From contig NZ_CALIMW010000193.1 of assembly GCF_938045405.1 (NCBI RefSeq), positions 1 to 22,451 on the forward strand: DNA of 22,451 nt, given 5' to 3'. The stretch is from an uncultured Campylobacter sp. GTDB lineage: Bacteria > Campylobacterota > Campylobacteria > Campylobacterales > Campylobacteraceae. Position numbers and translations under genes: made by a program. Below the pieces are notes generated by a model that did no database searches, had not been told where the DNA came from, and worked only from the letters and a program-made list of their open reading frames with translations. Below, one piece after another: positions 13,823 to 22,237 of the stretch. Numbering within the stretch: the first letter of the stretch is position 1; each line of letters opens with the position of its first letter.

Positions 13823-15095
13823 CTTTTTTAACCCAACCGATCTTGTTGCCGCCCAGCATAATTTTATAAAATTCCTTATTCGTACCCAAAATTTCAACCT
13901 TTTCGGGATTTTTAGTCACGTAAAACACGGTGGAACTTTGCATAGGCAGAATTCTAACCGGAGAATTTTGCGCGATACTGCCCGTGCCGTAAGGCCTTTG
14001 CGCATAGAAATTTACCGCCAAAATCAGCACCGCAAAGATGAGCGGCGTGATATTTTTACTAAGCAGAAACATCACCAAAAGCACGGCAGCTAGTGTGTAG
14101 ATCGCGATCTGCTTGTAGGCTTCGAACTTGCTCTCTTTCGGATTTAGCCCAATCTGCGTGCTAAGATCCTCAGCGCGCGGATTGAGCTCAAGCCCAAAAT
14201 TTTCAAATTTTTTAGTATTAAGATTGAAATAGCTGAAGTCTAAATTTGTGATATTTTTATCTACGACGGCGAAATAATATCCGCTTTGGCTCGCGTATGT
14301 GCCGCGCACGGAGTCCACCCCCTGCTTGATAATGGCTGGATTATCGATACTAAAAGCGCTGATTGCGCCGTTTCGGATACCAAGATCAAGCGTGAGTAAA
14401 TTTGAAGCGTCGTCAAATTTAGTAGTTTTGTAGTTTTTAAGTTTCAGCTCGTCAGCTACGATATGCGAAAAATTAGGCTTCGTGTCAAGCTTCATAAATT
14501 CCGGATTATCAGGCTTAATAGAGCTTTTTTCAAAGAATTCTCCATTGCGCTGCAAGGTCAAAACGAGCTCATTTATCTTATCGCTCTTATCGCTTGCCGC
14601 AAACCACAGCGTCGTCTCAAACATCTCGTCGCCCTCGATCCACGTAAGATTATCGGCATTAAGCCACTTCATACCATTGGTGCGGCTGATCTCTAGCTTT
14701 GGCTTAACGGTGATTTTCTGCCCCAAATATACGGCGAAATCGATCTTAAAAATTTGATTGCAATACACCTTCCTAGGCATCCCGCTGGCTTTTAGCGTAA
14801 GCTCCTTAGGCTTAATGTCCTGATAGACCTTATCGTCGGATACATCAAGATCGACTTCGTTAGTAGGCGCCAAAGCCTTAAGATCGTCGATGCTTAGATT
14901 ATCCATCGACATAACCTCTTTTTTATTATACTTCAGCATCACTTTGGAATTATCGCGCGTCTGCGGCTCGTCGGGCTTATCCTCAGCTTTTTTCGGCGCA
15001 TATTTACTTAGATCATCAAGCGAATCGATCTCAATCTCCGGCGCAGCAAACGCAAGCGTACAGACACCTAAAATAGTAAGAATTTTTTTTAGCAA
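13803..15095 (-). CDS. Exported membrane protein with C-terminal SH3-like domain (Cj0515-like)
   Basis: 430 residues. The signal peptide is MLKKILTILGVCTLAFA (cleavage near AFA-APE). A long periplasmic region (about 20-330) contains an acidic, Lys/Asp-rich N-terminal stretch and beta-rich sequence with a BatD-like feel (KPKLEISRTNG...). Two hydrophobic segments follow (about 334-352 and 356-372). The C-terminus (about 375-430, ...VRILPMQSSTVF ... IGWVKKDELSKD) looks like a bacterial SH3 domain. The start is TTG with AAAAGG eight nt upstream, overlapping the purQ stop by 7 nt; a run of eight A follows TTG-CT. The same position between purQ and plsC is held by a periplasmic protein in C. jejuni (from memory). 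Function unknown; a role at the cell wall is a guess. Confidence 0.85.
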   Translation of the reverse strand: MLKKILTILGVCTLAFAAPEIEIDSLDDLSKYAPKKAEDKPDEPQTRDNSKVMLKYNKKEVMSMDNLSIDDLKALAPTNEVDLDVSDDKVYQDIKPKELTLKASGMPRKVYCNQIFKIDFAVYLGQKITVKPKLEISRTNGMKWLNADNLTWIEGDEMFETTLWFAASDKSDKINELVLTLQRNGEFFEKSSIKPDNPEFMKLDTKPNFSHIVADELKLKNYKTTKFDDASNLLTLDLGIRNGAISAFSIDNPAIIKQGVDSVRGTYASQSGYYFAVVDKNITNLDFSYFNLNTKKFENFGLELNPRAEDLSTQIGLNPKESKFEAYKQIAIYTLAAVLLVMFLLSKNITPLIFAVLILAVNFYAQRPYGTGSIAQNSPVRILPMQSSTVFYVTKNPEKVEILGTNKEFYKIMLGGNKIGWVKKDELSKD

Positions 15096-15754
15096 ATTAA
15101 GCCTTTTAGCATTTTCTCTCCGTCCGTGCCGCCCAAAATAGGCTCTATCGCGCGCTCAGGATGCGGCATCAGTCCGAAAATCTTTTTGTTTTTATCGCAA
15201 ATCCCCGCGATTGCGTCCACTGAGCCGTTCGGATTTAGATCCGCGCCATTTTCGTCGCAATATTTTAGCAGCACGCAATCCTCGTCGTATAGCGATTTCA
15301 GCGTATCTGCAGACGCATAATAGTTTCCCTCGCCATGCGCGATCGGGATATTTAGAATTTCGCCCTTATCGCAACAGTGCAGAAATTTATTGTCGTTTGA
15401 AACGACGCGCAGATGGTGAAATTTTGAGATGAAGCTTAAATTTATATTTTTATTCATCGCGCCTGCGAGCAAGCCTAGCTCCAAAAGCATCTGAAAGCCA
15501 TTACAGATGCCTAGGATATAGCCGCCGCGCGCAGCATGAGCGAGAACCGCCTTCATCACCGGGCTAAATTTGGCAATAGCCGCCGTCCGCAGATAATCTC
15601 CGTGGCTAAAGCCGCCGGGAAGCACGATCAGATCGGCGTTTATGTCGGTTTCTTTATGCCAGATTATCTGCGTTTCACAACCGAGCTTATCAAAGGCGTA
15701 TTTGGTGTCGCGCTCACAATTCGTGCCGGGGAAATTGACGATCGCTACCTTCAT
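15089..15754 (-). CDS. purQ: FGAM synthase glutaminase subunit PurQ
   Basis: 221 residues, class I glutamine amidotransferase subunit of phosphoribosylformylglycinamidine synthase (PurLQS complex, purine synthesis step 4). It hydrolyses glutamine and channels ammonia to PurL. The nucleophile is C84 in ILGICNGFQML and the triad partners are H198 and E200 in GLMPHPER. The N-terminal VAIVNFPGTNCERD is family-typical. The ATG overlaps the purS stop (ATGA). The separate purQ and purS imply a small-form PurL encoded elsewhere; purL is not in the window. Confidence 0.97.
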   Translation of the reverse strand: MKVAIVNFPGTNCERDTKYAFDKLGCETQIIWHKETDINADLIVLPGGFSHGDYLRTAAIAKFSPVMKAVLAHAARGGYILGICNGFQMLLELGLLAGAMNKNINLSFISKFHHLRVVSNDNKFLHCCDKGEILNIPIAHGEGNYYASADTLKSLYDEDCVLLKYCDENGADLNPNGSVDAIAGICDKNKKIFGLMPHPERAIEPILGGTDGEKMLKGLIC

Positions 15755-15987
15755 ATCACGATCTCGTAGTCTTCGATGACGGTGTTTGCCAAAATTTCAT
15801 CGCACATTCTAGCGACATCGGCATAAATTTTATCCCTATCCTCGCCATCTATATCAAGGACGATCTGTTTGGCTACGCGCACATCTCGCACGCCGCTAAA
15901 TCCAAGCGCAGCGAGGGCGTGCAAAACCGCCTTGCCCTGCGGATCGAGCACGCCCTGCTTAAGCCTTACGTTTACAATTACCTTCAT
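15751..15987 (-). CDS. purS: FGAM synthase subunit PurS
   Basis: 78 residues, a normal PurS: MKVIVNVRLKQGVLDPQGKA at the start and the GFSGVRDVRVAKQI segment in the middle. PurS dimers bridge PurQ and PurL and are needed for ammonia transfer. The ATG lies 3 nt after the purC stop, with the ribosome site AGGATAA formed by the end of purC, and the stop overlaps the purQ start by 4 nt. Confidence 0.96.
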   Translation of the reverse strand: MKVIVNVRLKQGVLDPQGKAVLHALAALGFSGVRDVRVAKQIVLDIDGEDRDKIYADVARMCDEILANTVIEDYEIVI

Positions 15988-15990
15988 CGC

Positions 15991-16710
15991 TTATCCTAAA
16001 ATTCTACGCAAGACCTCTTCGTAGGCCACTTTTACGCTACCAAGATCCTGCCTGAATACGTCCTTATCGAGCTTTTTGTCGGTTTGTTTGTCCCAAAAGC
16101 GGCAGCTATCAGGGCTGATCTCATCTGCAAGTAGGATATTGCCGTCCTTATCTCTGCCAAGCTCGATCTTGAAATCCACGAGCTTTAAATTTCGCTCGTC
16201 GAAAAATTTGATCAAAATTTCATTGATTTTGCGCGCGATCTTTTTGAGCTCGTCAAGCTCGCTTTGGCTCTTTACGGCGCCAAGCAACAAGCAATGCTCG
16301 TCGTTTAGGATCGGATCGCCCAGCTCGTCGTCTTTGTAGCAAAACTCCACCAGTGTAAACGGAAGCTTCGTGCCCTCTTTGATGCCTAGGCGCTTTGTAA
16401 GCGAGCCGGTGGCGATATTACGAGCGATGATCTCAAGAGGGAAAATCTTGCATTTTTTTACGAGCTGCTCGGTCGGACTGATCGTCTCAACAAGCGCGGT
16501 GTCGATGCCGTGCTTTTTAAGCAGATCGAAAATCAGCGTCGAAATTTTACAATTCAGCGCGCCTTTGCCGCTCTCTTCGGCTTTTTTGACGCCGTTAAAC
16601 GCCGTCAGCGAATCTTTAAATTCCGAGATCAAAAGGTCGTCACTTTCGTTAACCGACCACATCTTTTTGCCCTTGCCTTCGTAGATAAGCTCTTTTTTGG
16701 TAGCTTGCAT
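15991..16710 (-). CDS. purC: SAICAR synthetase PurC
   Basis: 239 residues; phosphoribosylaminoimidazole-succinocarboxamide synthase, which joins CAIR and aspartate with ATP. Family features are KKELIYEGKGKKMW at the N-terminus (ATP site), PLEIIARNIATGSLTKR in the middle (about residues 95-111) and LADEISPDSCRFWD (about 194-207). The ATG at 16710 is preferred to the in-frame GTG three bases earlier because GGAGAG ends 4 nt before the ATG and only 1 nt before the GTG. It lies 10 nt after the S41 protease stop, so the purine genes are probably read from the protease promoter. Confidence 0.97.
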   Translation of the reverse strand: MQATKKELIYEGKGKKMWSVNESDDLLISEFKDSLTAFNGVKKAEESGKGALNCKISTLIFDLLKKHGIDTALVETISPTEQLVKKCKIFPLEIIARNIATGSLTKRLGIKEGTKLPFTLVEFCYKDDELGDPILNDEHCLLLGAVKSQSELDELKKIARKINEILIKFFDERNLKLVDFKIELGRDKDGNILLADEISPDSCRFWDKQTDKKLDKDVFRQDLGSVKVAYEEVLRRILG

Positions 16711-16720
16711 CACACTCTCC

Positions 16721-18037
16721 TTACTTGATGTTTAGAATTTTTATCGCGTCTATTGCGGTTTTTAACTGGATGTCGTTATTAATCTGCTCTGCGGTGATGA
16801 AATTTTTCTCATCCTTTTTCTGAGCATCTTTTTTCTTGGTCTCGACCTTGGCTAACTCGCCTTGCAGGTGCTTTTTGAGATCGGCTTCTTTTAGCGAGAA
16901 TTCATCCTCGTCACGGCTCGGCACCTTGCCCGGCGCCACTATGAGATCAGGCGTCACGCCCACCGCTTGGATGGTGCGACCGCTTGATAGATAGTATCGC
17001 GCTATGGTTAGTCGCAAGGCTTCTTTATCCTCGATCGGTAGGATCACCTGCACGCTTCCCTTACCAAAAGTTTTTTCACCAACCAGCACGGCGCGCTTTA
17101 GATCTTGAAGCGATCCGCTTACGATCTCGCTCGCGCTTGCGCTGCCGCCGTTTACTAACACTACCAGAGGCAAATCGGTGATCTTCTTTTTAGGATCGGC
17201 GTTATGCGCTTCGGTTTCGTTTTTCGCGCGCCCTTTTTGAGAGACGATAAGCCCTTTGCTGACGAATAAATTTACAAGCCCGATCGCTTGATCCAAAAGC
17301 CCGCCCGGGTTGTTTCGCAGATCCAAAATAATGCCTTTGGCGTCTTTATGCTCTTTTATAAATTTGCTCGCATCCGGAACTACGTGCTGATCGAAATTCG
17401 TAACGCGCAGATATAAAATTTTATCGTCCTCAATCATCTTGGCATAGACCGATTCTACTTTGATTATATCGCGGATAATCTCGACGTCGAAAGGCTTGCT
17501 AACACCCTTGCGCACGATCGTTAGAGTGATTTTGGTTTTCGGCTTACCGCGCATTTTTGAGACTGCATCGTCGATCGTGATACCGAAGGTCGCATTGCCG
17601 TCGATACGCAAGATCACGTCGTTAGCCTGAATGCCTTTCTTATCGGCAGGAGTGCCCTCTATAGGCGAGATGACGGTCAGAGCGCCGTCTTTCATACCCA
17701 CCTGAATTCCAAGCCCGCCGAACTCGCCCTCGGTCTGGACTTTCGTGTCGTTAAACGCCTTTTCGTCCATATAGCTTGAGTGCGCGTCGAGGTTATTCAT
17801 AAGCCCCGAGATCGTCTTGTCCACGAGCTCGGAAAAGGTCATCTCATCGACATAATTGTTTTCGACGATCGCAAGCGTTTTGGTAAGCTTAGCTAGCGCC
17901 TCCAGACGCGTTTTTTCGCTGTCTGGCTTTTTGGTCGCATTGACCTCTCTGGCTTGTAAATTTCCGGTAAAAAAACTGACGCCTAAAAATAGAGAAAATA
18001 TGAATCCCAAGCCGAAGAAGAGGTGTTTTTGTCGCAA
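16721..18037 (-). CDS. ctpA: Carboxy-terminal processing protease, S41 family
   Basis: 438 residues. An N-terminal export signal or anchor (about 5-29) places it in the periplasm. A CtpA/Prc-type PDZ domain (about 105-185, with GGLGIQV and PADKKGIQANDVILRIDG) binds substrate C-termini. The S41 core contains ILDLRNNPGGLL (237-248), the catalytic Ser S301 in GSASASE and the catalytic Lys K326 in GEKTFGKG; their spacing of 25 equals that of E. coli Prc. The C-terminus is Lys-rich (about 395-415). It starts at TTG with AAGGA seven nt upstream. First gene of a six-gene minus-strand run and divergent from clpB. Such proteases process envelope and cell-wall hydrolase partners; the target here is unknown. 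Confidence 0.94.
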   Translation of the reverse strand: MRQKHLFFGLGFIFSLFLGVSFFTGNLQAREVNATKKPDSEKTRLEALAKLTKTLAIVENNYVDEMTFSELVDKTISGLMNNLDAHSSYMDEKAFNDTKVQTEGEFGGLGIQVGMKDGALTVISPIEGTPADKKGIQANDVILRIDGNATFGITIDDAVSKMRGKPKTKITLTIVRKGVSKPFDVEIIRDIIKVESVYAKMIEDDKILYLRVTNFDQHVVPDASKFIKEHKDAKGIILDLRNNPGGLLDQAIGLVNLFVSKGLIVSQKGRAKNETEAHNADPKKKITDLPLVVLVNGGSASASEIVSGSLQDLKRAVLVGEKTFGKGSVQVILPIEDKEALRLTIARYYLSSGRTIQAVGVTPDLIVAPGKVPSRDEDEFSLKEADLKKHLQGELAKVETKKKDAQKKDEKNFITAEQINNDIQLKTAIDAIKILNIK

Positions 18038-18167
18038 AGTTTATCCTTGAAAGTAAAATGGAGTGAATTTTATAGAAAATTGGCTAAAAATAAGGTAAAT
18101 TTCATACGAAATTTGCGCGTTTACGAATAAATTTAAGCCGAAAATTTTAAAATCTCACTAAAAAACC

Positions 18168-18196
18168 TTGACATAAACAGACTAAAGTTATATAAT
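18168..18196 (+). promoter_or_regulatory. clpB promoter with consensus -35 and -10
   Basis: TTGACA (18168-18173) and TATAAT (18191-18196) are separated by exactly 17 bp, a perfect sigma-70 match. It lies 30 nt upstream of the clpB ATG, giving a leader of roughly 22-24 nt with AGGAG. A consensus -35 is unusual for Campylobacter, where -35 boxes are usually poorly conserved. Confidence 0.85.
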
Positions 18197-18216
18197 GCAA
18201 TCAACTTCAACTTTAG
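18182..18216 (+). promoter_or_regulatory. Inverted repeat overlapping the clpB -10, candidate repressor operator
   Basis: CTAAAGTT (18182-18189) and AACTTTAG (18209-18216) form a perfect 8-bp inverted repeat with a 19-bp gap, about 27 bp centre to centre. The left arm lies in the -35/-10 spacer and the right arm reaches the ribosome site. HspR represses clpB in C. jejuni, so an HspR-type operator is a reasonable guess, but the sequence does not closely match the HAIR or CIRCE consensus. It could also form a leader hairpin only in part, since the left arm precedes the transcription start. Confidence 0.45.
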
Positions 18217-18226
18217 GAGAAAATTT

Positions 18227-20836
18227 ATGAACGAAACTATTGAAATTTTAACCGACAAAATGCGCTCTTTGCTCGAAAGCAGCGTTTCTTTGGCGATCCA
18301 TTCCAAAAATAGCGAAGTGGGCGTATTACACATGCTTTGGGCTTTGGTAGCCGACAGCGGCTCAGTGCTAAATCAAATTTTTAATAAATTTAGCATCGAA
18401 AAGACCACGGTCGAGCTTGAGATCAAAAGCGAAATTTCAAATTTGCCTACGAGCTCAAACGTCACGAAGGAAAACGTGCGAATCTCGCGCGAGCTGATGA
18501 ACTCGCTAGAGCTCGCAAAAGGGCTGATGACGAGCTCGGGCGATAAATTTATCGCCGTAGACACTTGGCTGATCGCGAATTTAAACGCAGATCCGCTAAA
18601 GAAAATTCTATCTAAATTTGCAGATCTTAGCGAGATCAAAAAGGAGCTAGAGGCGCTTCGCGGCGGTAAAAGCATCGATTCGCAAACCGCTGATGAGACG
18701 CTTGAGGCGCTTAGTAAATTCGGCGTCGATCTCACCGCCAAGGCGATCGCGGGCGAGCTCGATCCGGTCATCGGTCGCGACGAGGTGATCTCGCGAATGA
18801 TGCAAATTTTAATCCGCAAGACGAAAAACAACCCTATCCTACTCGGCGAGCCGGGCGTGGGAAAAACCGCGGTCGTCGAGGGTCTTGCGCAACTGATCGC
18901 CAAAAAAGAGGTTCCGCTCAGCCTGCAAAACAAACGCGTCATCGCGCTTGATATGAGTGCGCTGATTGCGGGCGCGAAGTACCGCGGCGAGTTTGAAGAT
19001 AGGCTCAAAGCCGTCATAAACGAGGTCGTAAAAGCCGCTAACGTCGTGCTTTTTATCGACGAAATTCACACCATCGTAGGCGCGGGCGCAAGTGAAGGCT
19101 CGATGGATGCCGCAAACATCCTAAAACCCGCCCTTGCGCGTGGCGAATTACACGCGATCGGCGCTACGACGCTGAAAGAGTACCGAAAGTATTTTGAAAA
19201 AGACGCCGCGCTTCAGCGCCGTTTCCAGCCCGTAACGGTCGCGGAGCCTAGCGTGAGCGAGGCTACGGCGATCCTGCGCGGCATAAAGGAGCGGCTGGAG
19301 GTGCATCACAACGTCACCATCACCGATAGCGCGCTTGTGGCGGCCGCAAGGCTAAGCGACCGCTACATCAGCGATAGATTTCTACCTGATAAGGCGATCG
19401 ATCTCATTGACGAAGCGGCGGCGGAGCTTAAAATGCAGATCGAAAGCGAGCCAAACGAGCTTGCCAAGGCCAAGCGCGACATCCTTACGCTTCAGGTCGA
19501 AAAGGAAGCCCTTAAGATGGAGGATGACGGCAAAAACGACGAGCGGCTCGCGCAGATCGACAAAGAGATCGAAAATTTAACCGAGCAGAAAAACGCGCTT
19601 CAGGCTAAATTTGAAAACGAAAAGTCCGTATTCGGCGGCATCAGCGAGGAGAAAAAAGCGATCGACAGCCTCAAAAACGAAGCTAGCCTTGCAAGACGCA
19701 ACGGCGATCTTAGTAAGGCTGCCGAGATCGAATACGGCAAGATCCCTGCCGCGCAAGCAAAGGTTAAGGAGCTTGAGGCGAAATGGGACGCGATGAAAGA
19801 AAACGGCGTGCTTTTGCGAAACCGCGTGGACGAGGAGAGCGTGGCTGAAATTTTAAGCAAATGGACGGGCATCTCGGTAAGCAAAATGCTCTCCTCCGAA
19901 AAGGAGAAATTCCTCCACATCGAGGAGCATCTAAAAGAAAGCGTCGTGGGGCAGGACGAGGCGCTGCACGCCATCGCTCGCGCCGTCAAGCGCAACAAAG
20001 CCGGTCTCGTGAACGAAAACCGCCCGATCGGAAGCTTTTTGTTTTTAGGCCCTACCGGCGTCGGCAAGACCGAGAGCGCAAAGAGCCTCGCTAGGTTTTT
20101 ATTCGATGATGAGCGAGCGATGATCCGCTTTGATATGAGCGAGTATATGGAAAAACACAGCGTCTCGCGCCTGCTCGGTGCGCCTCCTGGATACGTGGGC
20201 TACGATGAGGGCGGACAGCTTACCGAAGCTGTGCGCAGAAAGCCCTACTCGGTGCTGCTTTTTGATGAGATCGAAAAGGCGCACAAAGACGTTTTTAATA
20301 TCCTGCTTGGAATTTTAGACGACGGGCGCGCAACCGATAACAAGGGCGTTACGGTTGATTTCAAAAACACGATCATCATCCTAACGAGCAATATCGGCTC
20401 AGCTAAGATTATGGAGCTTGACGCCAAAAATGCGGACAAGCCGCGCGAGATCGCGCTTGCCGAGCGAGAGGAGGCGGTAAAGAGCGAGCTGAAGAATTAT
20501 TTCAAGCCCGAATTTATCAACCGCCTGGACGATATCGTGATCTTCAACGCCCTAAGCGAGGACGATCTTATAAAAATCGTGGGCATTATGTTTAAAAGCC
20601 TGCAAAAAACGCTAGCAAATCGCGGCATTAACGCAAGCCTAAGCGAAAATGCCAAAAAGCTCATCGCCTCGGCGGGCTTTGATATCGAATACGGCGCAAG
20701 ACCGCTACGAAGGGCGCTCTACGATCTGGTGGAGGATAAGATCGCCGATATGATCCTAAGCGACGAGATCAAAACGGGCGATCGGATCGAAATCGGCGCG
20801 CACGAAGGCGAAATCGAAATAAAGAGGGTGAAGTAA
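18227..20836 (+). CDS. clpB: Disaggregase chaperone ClpB
   Basis: 869 residues, full-length Hsp100 ATPase that extracts proteins from aggregates together with DnaK. The N-terminal domain is about 1-150. AAA-1 has Walker A GEPGVGKT (207-214) and Walker B VVLFIDEIHT. A coiled-coil middle domain (about 400-525, rich in Glu/Lys/Ala) distinguishes ClpB from ClpA and ClpC. AAA-2 has Walker A GPTGVGKT (608-615), the pore loop GYVGYDEGG and the C-terminal GARPLRR sensor-2 motif. There is no ClpP-binding IGF loop in evidence. AGGAG lies 7 nt before the ATG. The gene has its own strong promoter and a hairpin after its end, so it is probably monocistronic and heat-inducible. Confidence 0.98.
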   Translation: MNETIEILTDKMRSLLESSVSLAIHSKNSEVGVLHMLWALVADSGSVLNQIFNKFSIEKTTVELEIKSEISNLPTSSNVTKENVRISRELMNSLELAKGLMTSSGDKFIAVDTWLIANLNADPLKKILSKFADLSEIKKELEALRGGKSIDSQTADETLEALSKFGVDLTAKAIAGELDPVIGRDEVISRMMQILIRKTKNNPILLGEPGVGKTAVVEGLAQLIAKKEVPLSLQNKRVIALDMSALIAGAKYRGEFEDRLKAVINEVVKAANVVLFIDEIHTIVGAGASEGSMDAANILKPALARGELHAIGATTLKEYRKYFEKDAALQRRFQPVTVAEPSVSEATAILRGIKERLEVHHNVTITDSALVAAARLSDRYISDRFLPDKAIDLIDEAAAELKMQIESEPNELAKAKRDILTLQVEKEALKMEDDGKNDERLAQIDKEIENLTEQKNALQAKFENEKSVFGGISEEKKAIDSLKNEASLARRNGDLSKAAEIEYGKIPAAQAKVKELEAKWDAMKENGVLLRNRVDEESVAEILSKWTGISVSKMLSSEKEKFLHIEEHLKESVVGQDEALHAIARAVKRNKAGLVNENRPIGSFLFLGPTGVGKTESAKSLARFLFDDERAMIRFDMSEYMEKHSVSRLLGAPPGYVGYDEGGQLTEAVRRKPYSVLLFDEIEKAHKDVFNILLGILDDGRATDNKGVTVDFKNTIIILTSNIGSAKIMELDAKNADKPREIALAEREEAVKSELKNYFKPEFINRLDDIVIFNALSEDDLIKIVGIMFKSLQKTLANRGINASLSENAKKLIASAGFDIEYGARPLRRALYDLVEDKIADMILSDEIKTGDRIEIGAHEGEIEIKRVK

Positions 20837-20842
20837 AATTCG

Positions 20843-20872
20843 GCGGAATTTATCTTGCAGGGTAAATTCCGC
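20843..20872 (+). terminator. Hairpin after clpB
   Basis: GCGGAATTTA (20843-20852) pairs perfectly with TAAATTCCGC (20863-20872) around a 10-nt loop, starting 7 bp after the clpB stop. The following GCTTTGGTGG is poor in T, so termination may be partial or Rho-assisted. Confidence 0.6.
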
Positions 20873-20938
20873 GCTTTGGTGGAGTAAATTTGGCGAGGTG
20901 AATCTAAAATACTTTATTAATATAAATTGGGCTAATAA

Positions 20939-21082
20939 TCTATCTCCTTGGGAATTGAAACCTATTCATGCTCTCTACGATGTAAAGTAGAATTCTATCC
21001 CGTTGGGAATTAAAACGAGAGCTTCAAGCGCTACGCCGATCAAGCCTCTATCTAGTAAATCCATCCCATTGGGAATTAAAAT
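20939..21082 (+). CRISPR. Decayed CRISPR-like array, three repeats
   Basis: Three 23-bp copies at 20939-20961, 20994-21016 and 21060-21082 share the core TTGGGAATTRAAA and end in GAAAC, AAAAC and AAAAT. Adjacent copies differ at three positions; first and third at five. A short stem, T(C/T)CC paired with GGGA around an NTT loop, is kept in all three, with changes falling in the loop or as a G-T wobble. The AAAC end is typical of type I-B and III repeats and suggests plus-strand transcription. Intervals between cores are 32 and 43 nt; real repeats are usually nearer 30 bp, which would leave spacers of about 25 and 36. The second spacer is GC-richer than its surroundings. No cas genes are in the window. 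Unequal spacing and diverged repeats point to a remnant; chance repeats in AT-rich DNA are the alternative. Confidence 0.5.
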
Positions 21083-21532
21083 GCTCTATTTAAAATCTCA
21101 TTTCCCTCTCACATAGTAGCATTCTATAGAATTTAAGAATTTACCGAGCAGAATTCTACCCGATAAAATTTTTACCAAATAAAATTCCGGCTTAGATTTT
21201 AAAATTTATCGAGTGAAATTCCGCATCTCAGAGCTTAGAATTTTAAATTTAAGAAGCAGCGACTTCAAGCTGCATGGTTTGAAACACGAGAATTTTAGAT
21301 TATAAAATTTAAGAAAGTAGGCGGGATTAAAATTTTAAAATTTGAAGTCAATGATCAAAATTCCAAACTGCGCAACTTGAAATTTCAAATCTGAAGCAGA
21401 GACAAATTTCAAGATCATTTCAAAATTTGCCCTTTTAAATTTCCATTTCTCGAGCCCTATTCACAAAATTTTACGTATTAATTTACGCAAAATTTGGTCA
21501 AAAAAAAAGATGATCCCATAAACTTATCCACA

Positions 21533-22075
21533 TTAAATTTTATCTCTTCTTTTTAGAATAAAAACCGTTACAGATGCGATTATTAGCGACGATAAAACGC
21601 TTATCATCATTATATTAAAATTAAAATTTGAGCGATCAAACAGATGTCCCAACCAAGTCAAATCGGCTCTTGCCAGGATTATCGCAGCTAGCGGATAAGC
21701 ATAAAATAAACTTATAAAAAATGCAGATGCGGCGGATATTTTATCCAGCAGAATAAAAGCCTTTATTTTGGAAAATACAAAACAGCAGATGATCAGAGGC
21801 AAAATTACCGTCGCGCAAAATAGATACAATACCATAGCGCCGAAAATATCGCTTTCGCTATCGCTCGCCTCTTCGTGCCACGTTAGTTCAAAAGCTTTTA
21901 AAACGATAGAAAACGGATTTGCGATATCGTAACCGCTATACTCCGCCAAAAAAACCGCATCTATGCTGGCAAATATAATGCCCAAGCAGTCTATAGTAAA
22001 AAAGAGCAAGGCGATCCAGAATAAAATCCTCACCCCTTTTAGCTCAAAGCATTTTTTAATGAACTCTTTTATCAC
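21533..22075 (-). CDS. Four-helix membrane protein of unknown function
   Basis: 180 residues with four predicted membrane helices: about 17-42 (ILFWIALLFFTIDCLGIIFA), 78-104, 112-134 and 152-174. A Lys-rich N-terminus (MIKEFIKKCFELKG) and a Lys/Arg-rich end (KRRDKI) suggest both termini are cytoplasmic. An acidic loop (HEEASDSESD) lies between helices 1 and 2. It starts at GTG; the AGG directly before it is badly spaced as a ribosome site, so the start is uncertain. I recognise no family. It lies in AT-rich accessory DNA between the CRISPR-like remnant and a truncated relative of the 11721-12695 pair, downstream of that gene on the same strand, so the two may be cotranscribed. Confidence 0.7.
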   Translation of the reverse strand: MIKEFIKKCFELKGVRILFWIALLFFTIDCLGIIFASIDAVFLAEYSGYDIANPFSIVLKAFELTWHEEASDSESDIFGAMVLYLFCATVILPLIICCFVFSKIKAFILLDKISAASAFFISLFYAYPLAAIILARADLTWLGHLFDRSNFNFNIMMISVLSSLIIASVTVFILKRRDKI

Positions 22076-22237
22076 CCTAGCCCCTAATTTATAGCTTTTA
22101 AGACCAATTCGGCCTTTATGTTGCGTTTTATTTCGACGTTTTCAAAACTCTTTGTCGTAATTCCTCATCAAATTAGCCTTTCGCTGCGCTAAATTTTAAA
22201 ATTTACCGAGCTAAACTCTGATCGGATAAAAAACTAT

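Larger units (their letters stand above)
18038..18226. other. Divergent ctpA-clpB control region
   Basis: 189 bp shared by ctpA (minus) and clpB (plus). It contains the clpB promoter and inverted repeat listed separately and a GAAAATTTTAAAAT palindrome near 18140. A ctpA promoter should lie here too, but no single -10 stands out on the minus strand. Confidence 0.6.
20837..21532. other. Long gene-free region after clpB
   Basis: 696 bp without a supported gene. It holds the clpB hairpin, the CRISPR-like repeats (20939-21082), then strongly AT-rich DNA with AAATTTTAAAATTT palindromes (for example 21329-21343), many GAATTC/AAATTCC words, a run of nine A (21500-21508) and one DnaA-box-like TTATCCACA (21524-21532). 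The region looks like decayed accessory DNA. Confidence 0.6.

Noticed and set aside
13823..13897. N-terminal extension of plsC to the ATG at 13897
   Set aside because: The extra 25 codons only overlap the conserved C-terminal SH3-like coding sequence of the preceding gene; the ATG at 13822 begins directly before the membrane helix.
15083..15090. Run of eight A/T at the start of the SH3-type membrane protein gene as a phase-variation tract
   Set aside because: Campylobacter switching tracts are usually longer G/C runs; this A-run directly after the TTG start is simply Lys-Lys-Ile coding and shows no second usable frame.
18373..19017. 214-codon minus-strand frame inside clpB
   Set aside because: A Ser-rich shadow of the AAA-1 coding region; clpB is unambiguous.
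19600..20067. 155-codon minus-strand frame inside clpB
   Set aside because: Antisense shadow of the ClpB middle and AAA-2 regions, with no independent signals.
21524..21532. TTATCCACA, a perfect DnaA-box-like 9-mer in AT-rich DNA
   Set aside because: Only one copy is visible and no dnaA or dnaN lies nearby, so there is no support for an origin.
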